Source of the DNA: Helicoverpa zea
Lineage: Eukaryota; Arthropoda; Insecta; Lepidoptera; Noctuidae
NCBI RefSeq assembly: GCF_022581195.2
Contig: NC_061482.1
Coordinates: forward strand, 5,580,001-5,644,000
Reading direction: 5' to 3'
Length of the DNA stretch: 64,000 nucleotides
The position numbers and the translations under genes are program-made. The notes under the pieces were generated by a model that was not told the origin of the DNA, did not search any database, and saw only the letters and a list, made by a program, of their open reading frames with translations. Positions 49,101 through 61,666 of the stretch are shown here, one piece after another (position 1 is the stretch's first letter; each line of letters opens with the position of its first letter).

Positions 49101-50031
49101 TAATAATAAGGAAAAAAAGAATTAGGTACGTCTAGACTTCCAAATTCAAATCTACAAAAAGTTAGACTGTTCTTTTCTTCAATCACGGCGAACACATATG
49201 TCAGGTACCTATGTAAGGTCCAGGTAATTGGGAACAATCACGCCGCTCGTGATTCGTTCTTCATAACCCGAGCAACCAATCAAAGCGTGGGATCCGTTTT
49301 TGAATTGAAATGATACAGACGATGTAACAAGTTTCTTCCAATTGCAAACGACAAAACTGGACAGTAACGAAGTTTAGCTATTAAATCCGCGCTCTGAGTA
49401 CTGTCGATGGATCAAGTGTTCGCAAAGATTCGGTTAATTTATTTTAATTGATATATATTTGTAACGGTGAATGGTCTGAATGGTGTGTTGGTCTGTTTGT
49501 TAAGGAGGCGTGATTAGAAGTACATGTACCTACTAAGGATTGTCAACTTCGAAGTGTAATTAATAAATTAGCTGAAGCAGTCGGCGTAATGTTAGACACT
49601 TATACCAGTAATGCACCGCTGCACATGTGCTTTCCGGACTATGAAGCTACCACCAATAATTTTGTATTGAACCACGGTATTGCACCGAGAACTAGACTGT
49701 GTTCAAACATAAGTATATAATTTTCCATTTTTAATGTTTCAAAATTTAAATCATTTTACAGTAGAAGGTTCTAAGTCACATATTAAAAAAGTTTGTTTTT
49801 GACAAAATAACATTAACGCATCTTTCATTATTAAAACTTATCTATTCAATTGAAATCTTGTGTACGATAGTTACTTCATTCAACTTAACGAAGTTAACAA
49901 AAAACTTTTGTAGTCGTCTGTACGTACACAGCGAGACTGTTTTAATTGATCTTGGTCGTTTTCTATTCGTTCTACTGGGGAATCCGATCCGATTGTTCAA
50001 GGTACCGCTAGAAGTGACTCCAGGAGTGTTG
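46131..50031. other. Unannotated AT-rich DNA
   Basis: One exon-like patch on the - strand (48890-48815, ATG to a gtgagt donor) is discussed as a finding. A hairpin ccacagac...gtctgtgg is at 48759-48785. Other frames (47943-48152 +, 48917-49237 -) are unrecognised. Confidence 0.5.
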
Positions 50032-50068
50032 TGACGTCAATTCTATGACGTCACAAGGCACTACGTCA
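50032..50068. promoter_or_regulatory. Paired palindromic CRE sites plus half-site
   Basis: Perfect tgacgtca sites at 50032-50039 and 50046-50053, centres 14 bases apart, form a larger inverted repeat (gtgacgtca ... tgacgtcac). A tacgtca half-site follows at 50062-50068. tgacgtca binds CREB/ATF-type bZIP dimers. Two exact copies this close are unlikely by chance. Confidence 0.5.
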
Positions 50069-50306
50069 TTCACGAAGCACATTACTACTGCAACACAATA
50101 ATCCGATCAGGATATTACCGGCTACAGGACGAGAATACATACGTCTGTTTGTTGCGTCTAATGTAGTCCATAATTCAATATTGAGAATATTAATATCACA
50201 TCTATGCGCGGATTGCTTGTCTTAACATGATTTCGATTATTAATATATACTTCAAATATTAATGAATTGATTTAAAAGATTGATGAATTTTCATGATCTA
50301 TCTAGT

Positions 50307-50535
50307 CTTTTCCCTATAATGTTGGGATCGGCTTCCAGTCTCACTGAACATGCATGCCAATACTACTAAAGCTGCTGAGTATGCATGCTGAGTGTTACAC
50401 ATGGAGCGACTGCCTATTTGACCTTCTCAACCCGTTACCTGGGCAACTCGATACCCCTTGGTAAGTCAACCAGGTCAGAGTTTCTGGCTTCTGCTTACCC
50501 AATGACCGACGTTGCTAAAGATGTTCTGGGGTTTT
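50307..50535 (-). mobile_element. SINE 3' half, minus strand, diverged
   Basis: 'gttgggatcggcttccagtc', 'gcgactgcctatttgacctt' and 'gttacctgggcaactcgata' are the reverse complement of the 3' half of the SINE at 53723, in order. No head or B box. The open frame 50385-50582 reads through it and is not a gene. Confidence 0.75.
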
Positions 50536-52076
50536 ACGTCGTTGACTTGGCTAAGCGCTGGCCGTCCAAAGGTGCGTGGTGATGGTTAGAGTTCAAAACA
50601 TCTGTGACCTATGTGGCACCTCTGGAGCTCAAGAGCTCAAAGCTCTCATATGCCGTCATCTAATATGCCAAAAATATGCAATTAGACTGAAAACCACCCA
50701 ATCCATCTATCAGATTTCCTATGACAGTAACATTAGAGGTATCAACATATCAATCAATTTGCTAATGGACATCCACCAATAGCCTTGCTTGAAAATTATT
50801 AAAGGATTATTCTACGTATAAAGCTAAAGCAGTAAATAGGCAGTAGGAATGCCTTCAATAATATAACGAACCGCGACTAAACGAAAATAGGAGCTTCAAC
50901 AACAGGTTAAAACGTCAAGGATATTGGTCAAACTAAAATTGAATAACGTCGGTTTGTACAGATTGAACGCCGTATCTGTCTATCCTATTGAGCGGAATTG
51001 TCGATTACAATTTACGCTTTATGTGAGAGAACAATCAAACACCTTCATTGGAGTAACCCGGTACCTTTTATTACACAGAATTTAGAATTAAAAGAAACTC
51101 TTGATCATAGTGATTTTTTCTCGTGATTGGCCTTGATTAAAGGCCAAAAAGAATAATTCTGAAGGCAAAAGATAAATTAATAAATGTCTCGGTCTTGCAG
51201 TTTGCGCTCTCAAACAAAGTTTCAGTTACGACATTTCAATAAAAGTATTGAATTTAATTGGTTGTCAACTACCGTATAATATTCTGTCATAGACCTGAAA
51301 ATTTTAATTGCTTTTCTCCTTTATAATGAAGAGTGACTCCTTTATATGAGAAATAGAGCGCAACATAATTGGCAACATTCGTTTCAATATTGCCAAAAAT
51401 ATTACTTTAAAAATTTCTGTATCAACAGAAAAATATCTTGTTTTTCGTTTAAAGTTTGGAATCAGTTTCGTCTATACTCGTTTTTATCTAACATCGGATG
51501 TTAATTAACCTTAGCCACACGCTGTTCTCATTTGCGAACAGTAATTGACGCTAAATAATTTATTTTCAGCCGGTCATCGGTTTCCTATCAAGTCTCACTA
51601 AGTTGTTACTGCAAAATGCTGTTTTGTTTGAACTTAGAATTTAAAATAATTTAGGGTCACATTTTAAATGGACTCTCACATTTATTTTATGGCATTACGT
51701 GGTAAACGCAGTATTTAGGTATGCATTTTTGAACGTCTCAGTAAACATAAGATCGATTCAGAACTATTCAAAACAATGGAAATGCAGACGATCTTGTTAT
51801 TAATGTGCAATTACATGGAGCAGTAGATATAGTTCGTAATTGGTTTACCTACATATTACTTTCCTTCCATTTCTTCCGTTAGTAATTAAGAAAATGTCGT
51901 TGATATTTATTTTCTCTGCATCGTATTCGATATTCAAGTATGAAGAGAATGCTATCAGAGAGAACTGGCAAGAATTTGCAACAGTTCTTTTCCGCTATTT
52001 TGTGTACAAGATCCTTAAATTCCATGGTGCTATATCGCCAGCGATGACAATTCAAAATGAAAGCTTAAAAGCAAAA
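50536..52076. other. Unannotated AT-rich DNA
   Basis: No supported gene; the frame 51840-52097 (+) is AT-rich and unrecognised. Confidence 0.5.
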
Positions 52077-52473
52077 TCATGGAACATTCCTACGTAGGAT
52101 ACAGTCGCACCTAGTATCATTCAAATCACGATACATGGTCGACGGTGGCGGTGGGGGCGATTTTTTTTCTACTTTCATTACTAGCAAAAGAATGCCGCTA
52201 CTAGATCGGGGTTTATTGGATTTCAAATTCGTTATTGCAAGTGTCTTTTTCACTTTGGATGGTGCGAGATTTTTTCCGTGGTGGACACACAACACAATGG
52301 AAACTATTGAAGTCTATATTGTGTTTTTCGAGTTGACAGTCGTCATTGGAACTGTACTGGGTGGCAACAGAATGTTTTATCGGTTTTGTAATAACGCCGT
52401 TTGATTGGACGACTCGTTCGGAGTAAGAGGAATACGAATACCTACTGGAAAATACCTTTTTTGTTTTAATCAA
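52077..52473. other. Open-frame-dense patch
   Basis: Three frames stay open: 52135-52404 (+, 89 codons), 52077-52295 (-) and 52213-52473 (-). The + reading starts with a Gly run from ggtggcggtgggggcg and continues with aromatic residues. No motif allows a name. It may be a degraded mobile-element piece or a conserved non-coding block. Confidence 0.3.
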
Positions 52474-53526
52474 TCAATATCTGCAATCCGTTGATGGCAG
52501 TTCTATAGAAGGGGTTCTAAAATTGAGTATCGCTTGACAGTATCATGAAGGTAAAAGTTTTAAAAAAATATAAAAATTCTATTAAGTAATTGACAATAAT
52601 TATTGCCTCTATTACAGTTGTCCGCTATTTGTTTGATGGACGACCGCTGCAGTATGAATTCCTTTAAATAGTTAAATTGCTGCAAGAACTTTCCGACTTG
52701 TGTGTGCTAAAAATAACCGTAGACAATCAAATTACTCGCACATGTCTATTTAATAAGGAATCGGCGCCTGTCTTATTACTTTCCCCTTGTTGTTACCTTT
52801 TTGAAAAAGTGCTGCTTTAATAACTTTTTAATGGCAATATTAGTTGTGGTTTTATAATCATAGAAGAAAAGCTAACACGCGTGGTTTAAGAGTAGCTTTT
52901 TTCCATCTTCATGCAAAATTTTTGGAAATGCCAAGGAGATGCCATTAGTTAGGCGCCTTCTGATGATCAAATAAAGTACGGTCGGCGTGACTAAAACCGT
53001 CAGTTTTTAGTGAACTAACAAGTCATTCAGGTTCCTTGAGTCATCGGCTAAAGATTTGTCTTGATTGATTCGGTTTTATAAAATATGTGCGGGATTCCAT
53101 TACGACATTTCTACTACATAAAATATAACCTAATATGTATTCTTTTCAAAATAATATTCTTAAAACTCTTTATAATATGAAATTACATTCTATAAATACG
53201 ATGTTTGACCACAAATAACCACGAGGTATGGTTTCGGCCTCTTTACTACCGTGATTGAAATCATATGACAATTTACGTAAAATAAATAAACTTTGGCCGA
53301 CGCAGTAGTGTCGTCCACCCTTTCCAACGGCAGAACGCCGACTACTGACAATATACAAAATAGTAGAGGTAATATTTTGTGCAGGAAGTTTGTGAAAATA
53401 GACGTGAGTCAAAATGTTTACTTTTATGACACTACATTTAAAACATGTGTTATTCACGGCGATAGACTGTGAAAATAATTATTTATTAAACAATGTGCAC
53501 TTTTATTTTGATGTCCTGTAATTATA
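52474..53526. other. Unannotated AT-rich DNA
   Basis: No gene or repeat recognised; the frame 53170-53457 (-) has no domain. Confidence 0.5.
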
Positions 53527-53570
53527 CAGCTGTTTCTCGCGGCTTCACCCGCTTTACGGGTAATAAATGA
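53527..53570 (-). mobile_element. Lep1/Helitron-like terminal fragment
   Basis: 'agctgtttctcgcggcttca' followed by 'cccgctttacggg' is the 3' terminus of the family in reverse orientation; the body is gone. Confidence 0.6.
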
Positions 53571-53722
53571 GCATCAGTCCTTAAGCTAGATCAGCGGTTT
53601 AGGGATCATTATTGAATAAATCAGTCACAGTACTCAGTACTAGTATCTTTTTAATTGCTGTTGTTTTTATTTTAAAGGTGTTAGATACAAGGCTTATTTT
53701 CATAGACTGACTGTCAAACTTA

Positions 53723-54105
53723 GTGACGTGGTGGCCTAGTGGGCAAAGAACCAACCTCTCGAGTATGAGGGCGCGGGTTCGATTCCAGGTCAGGCAAGTA
53801 CCAATGCAACTTTTCTAAGTTTGTATGTACTTTCTAAGTATATCTTGGACACCAATGACTGTGTTTCGGATGGCACGTTAAACTGTAGGTCCCGGCTGTC
53901 ATTGAACATCCTTGGCAGTCGTTACGGGTAGTCAGAAGCCAGTAAGTCTGACACCAGTCTAACCTAGGGGTATTGGGTTGCCCGGGTAACTGGGTTGAGG
54001 AGGTCAGATAGGCAGTCGCTTCTTGTAAAGCACTGGTACTCAGCTGAATCCGGTTAGACTGGAAGCCGACCCCAACATAGTTTGGGAAAAAGGCTCGGAG
54101 GATGA
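53723..54105 (+). mobile_element. Complete SINE with 15-bp target-site duplication
   Basis: A box tggcctagtgg (53732-53742) and B box ggttcgattcc (53776-53786) are both perfect. The tail contains 'ggtcagataggcagtcgctt' and 'ggaagccgaccccaacatag' and ends in gatgatg-type repeats. tgactgtcaaactta occurs exactly at 53708-53722 and 54106-54120, so both ends and recent insertion are clear. This is the reference copy for the fragments at 8.4, 14.8, 14.9 and 50.3 kb. The open frame 53834-54127 (-) is a shadow of it. Confidence 0.93.
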
Positions 54106-54120
54106 TGACTGTCAAACTTA

Positions 54121-55432
54121 CCGCCAAGTCGAAGGAATACCGATTGATTTAACATGTTTGGCATAAACTTGACAAACATTTGATCGATATACTGGATCCA
54201 ATTGAGATGTCATTCATAAGGATTTGTTGACGGCAAGACATTTAGTATGTTTATGTAACCTTACGTCGTGCACCGCGACAACATAATTGGTTCGCTCTGA
54301 TTAGATTACTATTTTAAACGAGTGCTTTCGGAACTGTGACGTTTTCTCGAATTCTATTAATCGATTCAGATTTGATTGGTTTAATCGATTTCACAGTTGT
54401 TGTAGTTCTATCAGATTGAAATAAATGTAAGAAATAGAGATTATGGTCACTAATTTTGGTCATCTTTTAGATTGGATCATGTCCGTATGTAAGGCAAACA
54501 GAGTTACTTTCACATTTACGAGTATTTAAGTAAATAGATAAGTATACTACAAACTTCTACAAACGACTTCATACTTCTGTACCACAAACACTCGAACAGA
54601 ACATCATTCCAATTTTAGTAACACGCAACAATAAAACGGAATCGATACCTACATAAACAATATTACTCGCATCGGATATTAAAAGTTTCATAGCCGGCCG
54701 ATTAGCAAGCATTTAAACGAGAAAAATTTTCCCGAACACAATATTGGCACGATCGGTCGAGGAGTTATCTTTAATTTGTAAACCAATAAATGTTAATACA
54801 TCAGGCCGGGACATGGCAATCGAATGGCCAGTCCAATTCAATTTTTCACGTTGCCAAACTAATTTGGGAACTATACGCATCGGTTTTGGGTTCTGCTTAC
54901 GATGCTACAGTAATTATTTTGTTTGTGAAAATGTTTTTCGCGGCGGCGTTGTTACGTGTTGATCGGTAGTCAATATTTGATCGGGCCCTGCGTACCGTTT
55001 TTCGACGACAATATTTAAATAGATATTGTTGTTTTCATGTTGTTGCTAACTGTGATTTTTTTTACGGAGCCTGTGTTTTTTCGGGTTGCGTTTCGAATGC
55101 GATTTGAGCTGTTTCTGGATTGTTTTGTTTGGCTATTAAATTACGTTTGAGATTATTTAATTTTATGTTAGACATAACAATTTGAAGCAATAATAAGATT
55201 TGCTTGGGGGTGATTTTTTTTCACATTATAACAACTATCACCATTTTAACCCAAAAACCCAGCTAACTTAAATCCACAGATTGTGAATCCAATTTTTAGA
55301 ATAGAAAACCTTAAATAAAATCTATCACAAAAAATATCTAAAAGCCAGCCTCACTCTAGATTTAAAATAACTGCTTAAAACCGACTAATCGAAGTTACCA
55401 GTTTAGCTCTACTAAAATTTTAGCGATTTCTG
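54121..55432. other. Unannotated AT-rich DNA
   Basis: The frame 54744-54962 (+) is unrecognised. 54660-54960 is slightly GC-richer, with 'catagccggccgattagc'. A good - strand donor (ggcg|gtaagt) is created at the right end of the SINE duplication; the frame before it is open for about 28 codons, but no acceptor stands out. Confidence 0.45.
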
Positions 55433-55515
55433 AGCGCTGCTACGAATGGTCTACGGTTTGCTACGAATAGTGTATGATTTGCTACGATAGTCCTCGGCGC
55501 TACGAGCTTAGCGAA
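55433..55515. repeat. CTACG-rich repeat
   Basis: gctacg or ctacg occurs five times at irregular spacing (gctgctacgaatggtctacg and onward). It shares its core word with the tract at 13606-13665 and is probably the same dispersed family. Confidence 0.5.
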
Positions 55516-57589
55516 GTCTTAAGAATCTATTCATAAAATTAACTAGCACATTTACCTATATTTATTTGCGATCCTGGTATTTACTACTGTTAAAATTATA
55601 TGAATTAAAAAATAATAAATCAGTAAAAAATAATTTAAAAAAATGTTTGTCAAAACTCACTGTAGATACTTAGCATACACGCCAAAATTATTGAACAGAA
55701 CATTTATTCTTTCTGGTATTTGTATCGAATTTGAATACCATGCACATTTATCTCTCAATAAAAATCTTATAACATGTCTTAAACTTTAAACTCCAGAAAG
55801 TTTCGTAACTTTAAAACGTCCAACCATTAAAGCCTTCACTTATTAATTTATTAAAAAACGTACATAATTTAAGTGTGCGTACAGCGGATGTCAGAAGCTT
55901 TTTGCACTTGATATATCGTTGCAATCAACGGGCATGTCGCATACAACATTTTAACAACACCATATAGATTTCATTTTATTACGCCCTGTTTGTTGAAATG
56001 TTTCTCCCATGAATTGTGATACTATGATTGAGTTATTATTGGCCACTGGTTTCTGATGTATTGCGGTTTTAATAGAAAGTGAAAATTTACATTGGTGGGT
56101 CATTTATAATGTTTCAAAATTAACACAATATTCTTAAGTGTACAGTGGCTCAACTGCATATAATTTTGAAATGAGAAAGTATGTACCTACGTGTCAATAT
56201 CAATTGATAAAAAGGAGTTAATTAATTAAATGTATATTTAGTACAAAAACAGTAACCGCGTACATTGATAGACAATACGATCAACGCCATTAGTCCGGCT
56301 GAGCCTATTCAAAAGAGCAGATCATCAGCATGATCGCGTAATTCTAACCAAACTAACTTTATGACACCCCCGTTATAATCGCGATTCTATACACTGACTT
56401 CTGAATTAGTTATTACCTATCCATTTTCCGATTAAGGCCAATATTAATTAACATATCACAAAGTGCAATTGCTTTGTTTCTATAGATGCAAAATTATTAC
56501 AAGGATAAAGGAAAACCTTGTTGAAAGAGATACAATTTAAAAGGACTTTTTTTATTGCGACTAGATGCAATTACTTCTCTCTGGTTCTCCGGATAAAGGA
56601 AATTGCGAGCCGCATCTTGTCAATAACAGAATGATATCGAATAGATTAGCGGCAATGTTCTGTAGGCCGCAACACTACGTCCCCTTCGTCTATGTTTTTA
56701 AAGCGGTTTCGAAGTTCTGCAGCATATAAATATGGAATGAACAAAAGTTAAACTCCAGCGAGGAAAGGTGAGCTTACGCTACTTAGCAAGGCAAGCAAGC
56801 TTTAAATATTAATAGCAAGTAAGTGCTACATTTGAGATTTAGTGTTATTAGCAAATTCACCGCTATTCCAGCGACCTATGACGTAATCTAGCTGTAATGA
56901 ATACAAACTATGGCAAAGTTTATTGAAAAGAGAATGTTTAACCCTCTCGCTGGCGGCCACATCCAGCAATATCCCGACGCGCGAAACGGTATTTTATCGC
57001 TCATAGTATATCCAGTCGGTTAATGAATTAAGCCGGGCGAGTGCGAAAACAATTTTGTCCGGACAACGGTGATAATACGAATTTATTATATCATTTAAAA
57101 CGTCGAAACATTAACAAAACCGTGATACTTATACAACATTGGGCAGCCATCCGTTCGTGAGACCACTGGGTTACTGTTCAATGGAAAATTTAAAAGTTAC
57201 GTATCGGAAATGTTTATCTTGTGCCGCGATATTATTCGACTATGCGTTAATTTTGACTTAGTGTTGCTATTGAATAATTCAGTTTCATTGTACTAAGAAC
57301 CTGTTTGTAATGGTTTGGTGCTAAAAGTGCTGCAATTAAGCCTCTTATGTTTTGTACTGTATGTGCTATATAAATGTATATGGACCAAATAAGTGCGGAA
57401 AGGTAGCTAGTTGCGAACAATAATAATACTTATTAGTGAGAAGCTACTTCAATAAGTTTGTAAAGTTAATATAAATTCAAGTATCCACGTACGAACATGA
57501 ACATATTAGAATGTAAACTGTAAAAGTCGCTTCTTTTAAAACGTGAGCTTGCAAATTTATTTTTTTTATCTCACCTCAAATGGCTGAAC
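55516..57589. other. Unannotated AT-rich DNA
   Basis: A modest GC-richer stretch at 56940-57060 (ctcgctggcggccacatcc) has no coding frame. Nothing else recognised. Confidence 0.5.
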
Positions 57590-58290
57590 TCTGATTGTCA
57601 ATCGTCCGCACCGCGGGATATGTCCCGATAGCGGTTAAAAATTCGCGTCAAATTAAACCATTGTCCCGGGCGCTGGTCGCCGTACCCGGGTTAATTGCCG
57701 GGACCAATTATAGCTACCGGTATCACTGTTAGTTTACGATAACTGACCGCTAGCGCCTTTTTCACGGGCCCACACTAAAATCTGTGCAATGTTTGCAATG
57801 CTATCTGTCTATCCTGTTATTAAACTGAAAACAGTTCGGCTGTGAACGGCATCCAAGTACCGTATTGTGGGGTCCCGTACCATTGTAAGGGTAGCTCGTT
57901 AAACTATGTTTTTCTGCTAATAACCGGCATTATAAAGTACATTTGTTAATATATTCTTTGTATCATAAAGTACAGAGTTCGGAGTTCATCACTCAATGTA
58001 GACGGCCTAATCGCGCCCGGTAGATGAAGCGACTTGACCGTCGCAGCCAAATTACAACCGGACACCCCTCTGCCTCCCCCTCTCTCAGCTCACCCCGCGG
58101 CCCCATCGTTGTTAATTGCCAAAACAATTAAACCATTTATCAACAATACCAAATTTAAGTGTCCGATTTCATTCGACGTAAGCGGCGCACCCTGTCTATG
58201 TCACGCCCCTAATTATTTCACGAGGCTAACGTACGCATTTCGCATCTTCAAACAGAAAATATCATTAACCTTAGTGGACGATGATGCGCC
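57590..58290. other. GC-richer block pair with homeodomain-type sites
   Basis: 57590-57770 has repeated cccggg words and 'ccattgtcccgggcgctgg', which includes an accattgt SOX-type word. 58000-58270 combines 'ccccctctctcagctcaccc' with ttaattg/caattaaac homeodomain-type sites. The frame 58034-58306 (+, 90 codons) is Pro-rich where the DNA is C-rich and has no domain. Enhancer-like composition. Confidence 0.35.
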
Positions 58291-60883
58291 CAATTTGATT
58301 GTGTAATTAATTTATCGTCTATTAATTATAATCATAGGTATATAGCGGTTCATTTAAATTAATAATGTCCCTTCATTAACATTGTGATATTAATGTCGCA
58401 TTTCTGAATGTCATAAACATCTTCCACGTTTTGGTGACTTTAATGAAGCAAAGCATTCAAAAAGAAAAGAATGAGCAAGTTTATGCAACTAAAATATGTA
58501 GAAATTGTAAATAAAACAAAACAAAAGTTGTAACATAACCCGCATCCTTTTACACAAATTCCCGCGGGGAGGATGGCATTCAGGTTTTCATATCAAATTT
58601 CAACTGAATGGATTCAAAGATTTGATTAAACATAGCAATACATTTGCTCGAGATTCAACCACAATAATATTATGCAAGTGGTTGTCTGTTTGTTGAAAAA
58701 AAAAGAAAAACTAATATTTTCATTTCCAAGATGAAAATGTTTGTACGAGTATCTTTGGCACACAACATTCCAAAAATAGTTACAACATAGGCTTTGATGT
58801 AAATTAGGTAAATGCATTACAAACCATTTAAGAAGGCGAATTCTTAATGAATTTTGTCCACCCAAGACTTTTTAAATACAACGTTTCCATGACAGGTCTT
58901 CTTCTTCTTCCTAGGATAAGTGCCGATTTTAGCCTTTCTCGAATAAATCCATTTTCAATTTGTTGCTCTACTGACTGACCTATTACAGTATAACGTTCAG
59001 CTTAGGGTCTAGAAGCACATTGCTACATAAAAGAACCTACTTAAAGGCCGTACCGTGAACTGAGAACGAATGTTTTCGGAAAACCCTTTTCTTCTTAATT
59101 CAAATACAATCTAAAGCATTACAACAAAAAACAACGTTGCAGAAAAATTAAATTGTTTTAAAACAATAATAATTTTAATGCAGACAATACATTGTTGAAC
59201 AACTTGCTACGTAAAAGCGTTAAATACTCCATAATGCATAATTTGTACGTACAAGGTACGACGCGCCATACTACTTGAAGTGGGGGCGACGACCCGAATT
59301 CACACCGAAGAAATGGTAGCAAATACCATTACCATTTCCCATGAGTAATTCATGTTTTTCCAAATACCTTGAATGGTATACCTTCATATTACTATACGAG
59401 TAAATAATTTAATATGTGGGAAAGCGTTAGAAAATGTACTGCTAGACAATTTATTGACGAGATGTATTATGCAGCTTTGTTATTAATTTAAGGAATATGG
59501 AAGGAATATATTTATTATTAATGTATTGTGTTATTTTGCTGAAATATTTAACTAACTTTAAGGTCTACAAAATGGTCCGCGATGCTATACATGTTTAAAT
59601 ATACTTAATCGTTTTATCCGATTGTTTCAATCAAAAGATATATAACGATATTGTCAAAATTGAAAATCAGGAAAAATCCGGACGCAACGCAAGCGCCGTT
59701 CGCCTGCGGCTTGAATGGTTCCGCACGTAAGTAACTGCGGAGCGAGCAGAGATCATTTTTCGAACAAGCCCGCTGACCAGTGAAAGTTCTACTACCCAAT
59801 AGCATATCAAATCTGTACGCGAAAAACTGGAGCACTAAATTGGTAAATTACCTTTCTATTGTGTTAGTAACATCAGAACAAGATTTCTATGACTGTATTG
59901 ATAATAATATTAACAGAAAAACTAAATTACCTCGTGCGAAGCCGGCAGCTCATACAATTATAAAGTCAGCTTTCACGCATTGTCTACGTCTATATTGTAG
60001 AAACACAAATATCCATAAACGTAAAACTAAACAGTATTGCTACAGTATTTTTTCTTATCATTACAAGTATGTCGATGATATCTTTTAAAATATGCAATAC
60101 AAAAGTAGGGCAACGCTGCATGAATAAGTTAGTGATGCTATTCCGCGAGATAACGTGTAGAATATATTCGATATAATATTTATTGGACTTGAATATTTTA
60201 ACGTTTTTATTAATTTGGGACACCCTTTTAACAACTTTTTACTTTTTTATTTAATTACCGCGCTTGATTGCCTCGGATTTGAGAGCATTGAAAAATAACG
60301 AAAATTTGTTTTATCAGACTAATTTCGAATAAGTAAACTGAGTAAACCTCATCATGTTTACCCCAAAAGCAGGCCCTTTAATACCAAATGTCAGCTGTCA
60401 GCACAACACTGCATCGATAGGAATGCAAAAATATGAACTAAGTAATTCTATTTATTATCATGCATGCATCTCGCATTTGGCCGACAGTGCGGATCCAAAC
60501 AGAAGTTAATTGTGTTAGCGAAAATTTTAAAAGCATACGCTTGTCCCGTTTTGGGATAGAAGGCAGATAAAAAACTTTTTTTTGAGATTTCTGGAAGGGA
60601 AGGCCTGTGCGGTTAAAAGTGGTTAACAAAGTTTTTGTGGTGGCCATGTTGGGCACTGCCGCCCATCAATTGAATTGCCAGCTTCATTTGTTACCTACAT
60701 ATACATGTATGTTTCTTGTAGGTAGTTATATATTATGTACATTTGGAAAGGTTAAACTAATAAAAAACAGGATATGTAATTTTATTATTGAGGACAATTT
60801 TGTTCAAGATATTAATCAGTTGTATGACGTTGTAGGTAATAGTGGAGTTACGGGTTTTAAGATCTGAGTAGTTTCACTCGACT
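58291..60883. other. Unannotated AT-rich DNA
   Basis: Short frames at 58626-58865 (-), 59614-59835 (-), 59780-60088 (+), 59990-60223 (-), 60438-60656 (-) and 60607-60867 (+) are unrecognised. A CpG-richer patch at 59680-59790 stands out mildly. Confidence 0.5.
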
Positions 60884-61014
60884 CGAATATTATAAATCTG
60901 AACGATTCTTTCAGTGTTAGACAATCCATCTATCAAGGAAGGTTTTAGTCTTCTTTTTATCCGGGTGCGCGAAATAGTTCTTCAAGACGAGTGAAACCTC
61001 TGACGGAAGCTATT
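60884..61014 (+). mobile_element. Lep1/Helitron-like element, shortened
   Basis: 'gaatattataaatctgaacg', 'tctttcagtgttagacaatc', 'atccgggtgcgcgaaatag' and 'gtgaaacctctgacggaag' follow the family order in the forward direction, with the region after the 5' terminus deleted. Confidence 0.7.
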
Positions 61015-61411
61015 TGTTAATAAATGTTATAGAAGCAACTCCAAGCGATAGCAGATATTATGAAATACATAGATATAAGGTATTAATTGGCCTATTATGT
61101 TTGTTAGCCACGCAACTATGTTGCTTTGCTACCGACCTTTATTTATTTACAATACGCAGTCACGTGCTCTTTATAAGTAATAAAATGCTTTTTGCTGTGA
61201 ATACAAAAGAGCAAGTAAATACGTTTATAATAAACCATTTTCTTTACTATGATGCAATAATGTTATCTGTTGTAATTTATAAGACCCTTTAATAGTTAGT
61301 CTAGTAGGTCTCATGATAATAAACTGATTTAGCCAACTCATACAATTGCAAGAATCTTCGAAGTTTTATTGGCTGGCATTGTAAGGTTAAAAATAAATAT
61401 TTATATTAACT
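61015..61411. other. Unannotated AT-rich DNA
   Basis: The frame 61014-61292 (+, 92 codons) is hydrophobic and unrecognised. The last 11 bases (61401-61411) are one copy of the LINE target-site duplication. Confidence 0.5.
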
Positions 61412-61655
61412 ATGTATTGTCTTTATTGGTATTATGATAAGAACTTGATCAATAGATATTTACAACACAAAAAGAAAACTATCCTAGTAGAACAATAAAA
61501 AAACTAAAATATATACACTATATCTAAAAGGCGTCAAAAAATTCATCCCCATCGCTGTTAACTGGGAGCGTACCCAAGAGGCTGGCAGCATTACCTCGTT
61601 GGATGGCCATGCTAATCCTTTGTCCGAGGTAATAGCCAGCCTCTAATAGCTAGCC
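61412..61655 (-). mobile_element. 5'-truncated LINE fragment with 11-bp target-site duplication
   Basis: ttatattaact is found exactly at 61401-61411 and 61656-61666, bounding a 244-bp insert. On the - strand the insert has 41 open codons (61649-61527) ending in TAG (61526-61524), with the motif GQRISMAIQRGNAASLLGT near the end. From memory this resembles the extreme C-terminus of non-LTR reverse transcriptases. A 3' untranslated stretch with AATAAAG (61427-61421) leads to the 3' end at 61412, without a poly(A) tail. 5' truncation plus duplication is the mark of target-primed reverse transcription. The coding end contains a strong inverted repeat (61578-61598 with 61625-61643). It is inert; a processed host transcript is the alternative origin. 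Confidence 0.65.
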
Positions 61656-61666
61656 TTATATTAACT

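Noticed and set aside
50385..50582. 65-codon + frame
   Set aside because: It is a reading of the minus-strand SINE fragment.
53834..54127. 97-codon - frame
   Set aside because: It is the antisense of the complete SINE.
54121..54190. - strand exon ending at ggcg|gtaagt
   Set aside because: The open stretch is short, of ordinary composition and without a clear acceptor; the donor word is part of the SINE target site.
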